Assembly: GCF_022376445.1 (NCBI RefSeq) | Contig: NW_025955536.1 | Coordinates: forward strand, 1 to 21,720 | DNA length: 21,720 nucleotides | Source: Fomitopsis serialis | Lineage: Eukaryota > Basidiomycota > Agaricomycetes > Polyporales > Fomitopsidaceae | Direction of reading: 5' to 3' | In this document: piece by piece, positions 19,202-21,720 of the stretch | Layout of the letters: the number at the start of each line of letters is the position of its first letter | Numbering within the stretch: the first letter of the stretch is position 1 | Notes under the pieces: generated by a model | Databases searched by the model: none | What the model was told of the DNA's origin: nothing | What the model saw: the letters and a program-made list of their open reading frames with translations, nothing else | Made by a program: the position numbers and the translations under genes

Positions 19202-19557
19202 CATATGCTTGTGGTTCATCTCGGATTGCGATTGGTATTTATTGGGTACGAACTCGTGCGGGGGAAGTGAATCGTCGGAGCGACTCGGATGGTGGTGGCA
19301 ACATGGCATATAGAGTTTTGAAATTTGTACACAGTTATGTTTCTTGGAAGTCACCTTCAAATAATTTGCATTCTATACGTGTGGGGCAACTCTCTATTCT
19401 CATACCTGCTCGAGTCTGAAGCTCTGAAGTCGCGGTAGCATTGTCAATCTTAATGTGAGGCTGAGTTGAAGCAATGCCGCGGCAACGCGAGGCACGTGAT
19501 ATCGTACTGGCCTCCAGGTCGTTTGAGGTCGCTTCGAACTGCAGACACTTTCAAGCC
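19202..19557. other. 356-base gap between antiporter copy B and the complex I gene
   Basis: The AT-richer part near 19310-19380 probably belongs to the antiporter 3' UTR, and the right half to the promoter of the next gene. No coding frame was recognised. Confidence 0.5.
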
Positions 19558-20265
19558 ATGGCTACCCGCAAGGTCGCGGACTCGACGCTCTATCATCTCA
19601 GTCCCAAGGGCTTCTGGAAGAAGTTCAGTACGTGAATCCGCTGAACTGGATCGCGATTCCGTGAGCTGACGGGTCCTGTAGGGGATGCTGTCGTGGTGAA
19701 TCCCGAGATCTCTAGCGGTCTCCCTCTGCCCAGCGTGGTTAGATATCCACCTCCTGGTTCGCGACCGGAGAAGTACGCTACCCCTGCTACGAAAGGTGCG
19801 CCTCATGTCATCTCAACGCGTTCCGCAAGTTCAACTGGTCGATCGTCTGGTTAGCGTCGGACCCGGCACAGAACCCGTACTGGAAACGAGATGTCCGCCG
19901 AGCCTACCCCCAGCTGTCAGTCGTGACACAGTCTGAGCTCTCCTCTTTGCTCATTCAACATTCTCAACCGCAAGCGTACGCTTCTTCTATTGCTTACACG
20001 AGTTACGCAGGACGTACTAATGCGTTGCAGTGTTGCCGCTCCCGCAGAAGGGCAGGAGGGTGAGAAGGCTTCCGTCCCTGCTCAGGCTCCGGAGCCTACA
20101 GAGCTATCTGCAGCCATTGCTACCATCACCGCCTCCAACAAGGTCTACACGGAGGCCAAGCTACCTCCGAGTCTCCCGACCGCGGACAAGCGCTGGAGGC
20201 CTGAGCGGACGGAGGACGCGCCACACGATTCGAGTGCATACTTCCCGATGCTGCTCTTCAAGTAG
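19558..20265 (+). CDS. Mitochondrial NADH:ubiquinone oxidoreductase 21 kDa accessory subunit
   Basis: Four exons, 19558-19627, 19682-19795, 19855-19975 and 20031-20265, join to 179 residues, about the expected 21 kDa size. The N-terminal two thirds match the fungal complex I 21 kDa subunit family: STLYHLSPKGFWKKFRDA, NPEISSGLPLPSVVRYPPPG, KYATPATKASDPAQNPYWKRD and VRRAYPQLSVVTQSEL. An Ala/Pro/Glu-rich linker follows, then a short conserved end (RTEDAPHDSSAYFPMLLFK). It is a supernumerary subunit of the inner-membrane respiratory complex without catalytic residues; in fungi it takes part in complex assembly or stability. No cleavable presequence is obvious. The third intron contains a clear TACTAAT branch site. 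The start at 19558 is the first ATG and matches the family N-terminus. Confidence 0.88.
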
Positions 20266-20558
20266 ACTATCTGCGTAGTAGAATGGAATGCTATGTTTCT
20301 GTAGTGAATGGTCAACTTATATCGAAAGCCATCCCGATCGTAGTTAAGCTCCATACGAACGTTCAACGTTCATGGCTGTTCATGCACATGGCCACAATTG
20401 GTGTGAGGCCGATGTACGCGCGAAGCCACAGCTTGACTGTGCTCGCTACGCTTCACCCGCCACTGTCCCAGCCAGCCAACACCATATTTCTGTTTCTGCC
20501 AGCTTTACTCGGTCCTGATACAATTCAGGCGAATCTGAGACGTCCTGGCTGCTGTGAC

Positions 20559-21720
20559 ATGTCTACCACCGACGCACCGTCTACGGCGCCACCTACTGCA
20601 GCCGCAGGGTCCTCTGCAGCGGCACAAGCAGCAGCATTCGCAGAAGACCCTCGAGTCCATTTTGACCGTGCATCGGGCACATGGCGCCTTGAGCAAGATG
20701 ACGGCGCCGAGCTCGAGTATGATGCGGCGAAGGGTGCATGGGTCCTTTTGGTGCGTGCGCGACTGCGGCTCTCACCACTCTCGAGTGCTGCGGGCGCTGA
20801 CTATTGACATGAACAGCTGGACGAGGACCTAGTGAAAGCCCAGCAGGCGGCGTATTCAGTGGCAGGAGTGGACGAGGATGCGTGTTATCCCGGCTGATAG
20901 CACTTCGTCGAGCTCAGTGTCTGCATGCTCATGGAACGCGCAAGCCTAGACACCCGCCGCCCCGTGCTGAAGCGCACTAAGAAGCGCAAGGAACCCGAGG
21001 ACTACACTTCCAGTACCGTCGGCTCCAGCTCAGGCCCTGCCACCAAACGCGGCAAGAAAGGAGACATGAACGGCCAGACAGAGCGCAAGTCGAAGAACAC
21101 TGCGGTCTATGTTACGGGCCTCCCTCCCGACACAGAAATGGACGAAGTCCATGCACGTTTCTCGAAGTTTGGCCTCATTGAGGAGGACGACGAAGGGTGC
21201 CGAAGCTCAAGCTCTATGCCCGCGACGACGGGACGTTCAGCGGAGACGCGCTTGTGGTGTACTTCAAGGAGGAGTCGGTCGACCTCGCGGTCAGCCTGCT
21301 GGACGATGACGAGCTAAGGATCGGGGACTCGAACACACGAATGAGGGTCCAGCGTGCCGAATTCTCCCACAAGCATGAAGGAGAGGCGAAGAATGGCGAA
21401 GCGAAGCCACGGAAGACGATGTCAGATAAGAAGAAGGCGACGAGGCGCATTGGAAAGATGCAAAAGTGAGTGTCCTTAGCATCGGTCATGCGGCGCATTG
21501 GGAACTCAATCCATGACAAGGAAATTGGGCGAATGGGACGACGAAGATGGCTTCGGGCCATCAATGACGGAGGAAGACAAAGCACCACTTGTCAACAAAA
21601 GCAGGGTGGTTGTGCTCAAGCATATGTTCACGCTCAAGGAGCTCGAGGAGGATGCATCGTTGCTACTCGACCTCAAGGATGATGTCCGAGAAGAGTGTTC
21701 AGGTCTCGGAGAAGTCACTA
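20559..21720 (+). CDS. CUS2: Cus2/Tat-SF1-like U2 snRNP splicing factor, with apparent 1-nt frame break; 3' end outside window
   Basis: Exons 20559-20750, 20817-20881, 20945-21465 and 21521 to the window end. The N-terminal region (VHFDRASGTWRLEQDDGAE, LDEDLVKAQQAAYSVAGVDE) and the basic linker (KKRKEPEDYTS) are typical of Tat-SF1 proteins. RRM1 follows (TAVYVTGLPPDTEMDEV, FSKFGLIEEDDEG), then PKLKLYARDDGTFSGDALVVYF, ESVDLAVSLLDD. The second RRM begins SRVVVLKHMFTLKELEED. The family helps U2 snRNA and SF3b reach the active state before branch-site binding. At 21195-21197 the frame changes by one base with no intron available: EEDDEG lies in one frame and VPKLKLY in the next, as if one G of a four-G run were missing. 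Exon 3 is otherwise continuous. Exon 3 could also start at 20918 with a 36-nt intron, but the 63-nt intron fits better. Confidence 0.87.

Noticed and set aside
20882..20917. 36-nt intron alternative in the Cus2-like gene
   Set aside because: It is in frame, but shorter than every other intron here; the 63-nt intron ending at 20944 keeps the expected DEDA-to-LKR linker length.
1..21720. CRISPR arrays, bacterial operons, phage or defence cassettes
   Set aside because: The DNA is intron-rich fungal nuclear sequence; no regularly spaced repeats or prokaryotic gene layout were seen.

Overview
The window reads as nuclear DNA of a filamentous basidiomycete, most likely a mushroom-forming Agaricomycete. 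The genes carry many introns of about 49-66 nt with GT..AG borders. Proteins are eukaryotic (cytosolic uS5 ribosomal protein, ornithine decarboxylase antizyme, fungal Nha1/Sod2-type antiporter, complex I 21 kDa subunit, Cus2/Tat-SF1 splicing factor, DUF1771-Smr protein, a probably mitochondrial J-protein). There is no operon structure. All exon models below were built by hand from reading frame, splice signals and family similarity.

Layout: 1-552 (-) J-domain protein, cut by the window start; 811-1512 (-) C-terminal part of a fungal membrane protein family of unknown function; 2261-5936 a duplicated segment holding a broken 3' piece of RPS2, a MITE-like insertion and a complete 13-exon Na+/H+ antiporter gene (copy A); 6213-7358 (-) DUF1771-Smr protein; 8279-8668 and 9251-9664 (-) two small proteins sharing a CCxC...YxPP layout; 9951-10246 a second MITE-like element; 10508-11560 (-) antizyme with a +1 recoding site; 12731-13781 (-) a Ser/Thr/Pro-rich protein of unknown function; 14869-15769 (+) RPS2 with a leader intron; 15666-19117 the second copy of the duplicated segment, with antiporter copy B; 19558-20265 (+) complex I 21 kDa subunit; 20559-21720 (+) Cus2-like factor, cut by the window end.

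The main structural event is a direct segmental duplication of about 3.5 kb, whose copies start about 13.4 kb apart. The right copy is continuous with intact RPS2. The left copy begins abruptly inside the last RPS2 exon, so the left copy is the derived one. Copy A has since gained a TA-flanked 328-bp element, and copy B still shows the empty site. Copy A keeps an open frame through all 13 exons but ends in a tail taken from flanking DNA. Copy B keeps the family-like C-terminus but has a 1-nt indel that puts exons 12 and 13 out of frame.

The genes do not form a pathway. The most informative biology is the antizyme recoding site, the duplication history, the two short elements and the microexons. 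Two one-base frame breaks (copy B antiporter and the Cus2-like gene) both sit in short homopolymers, so assembly error must be considered for both.
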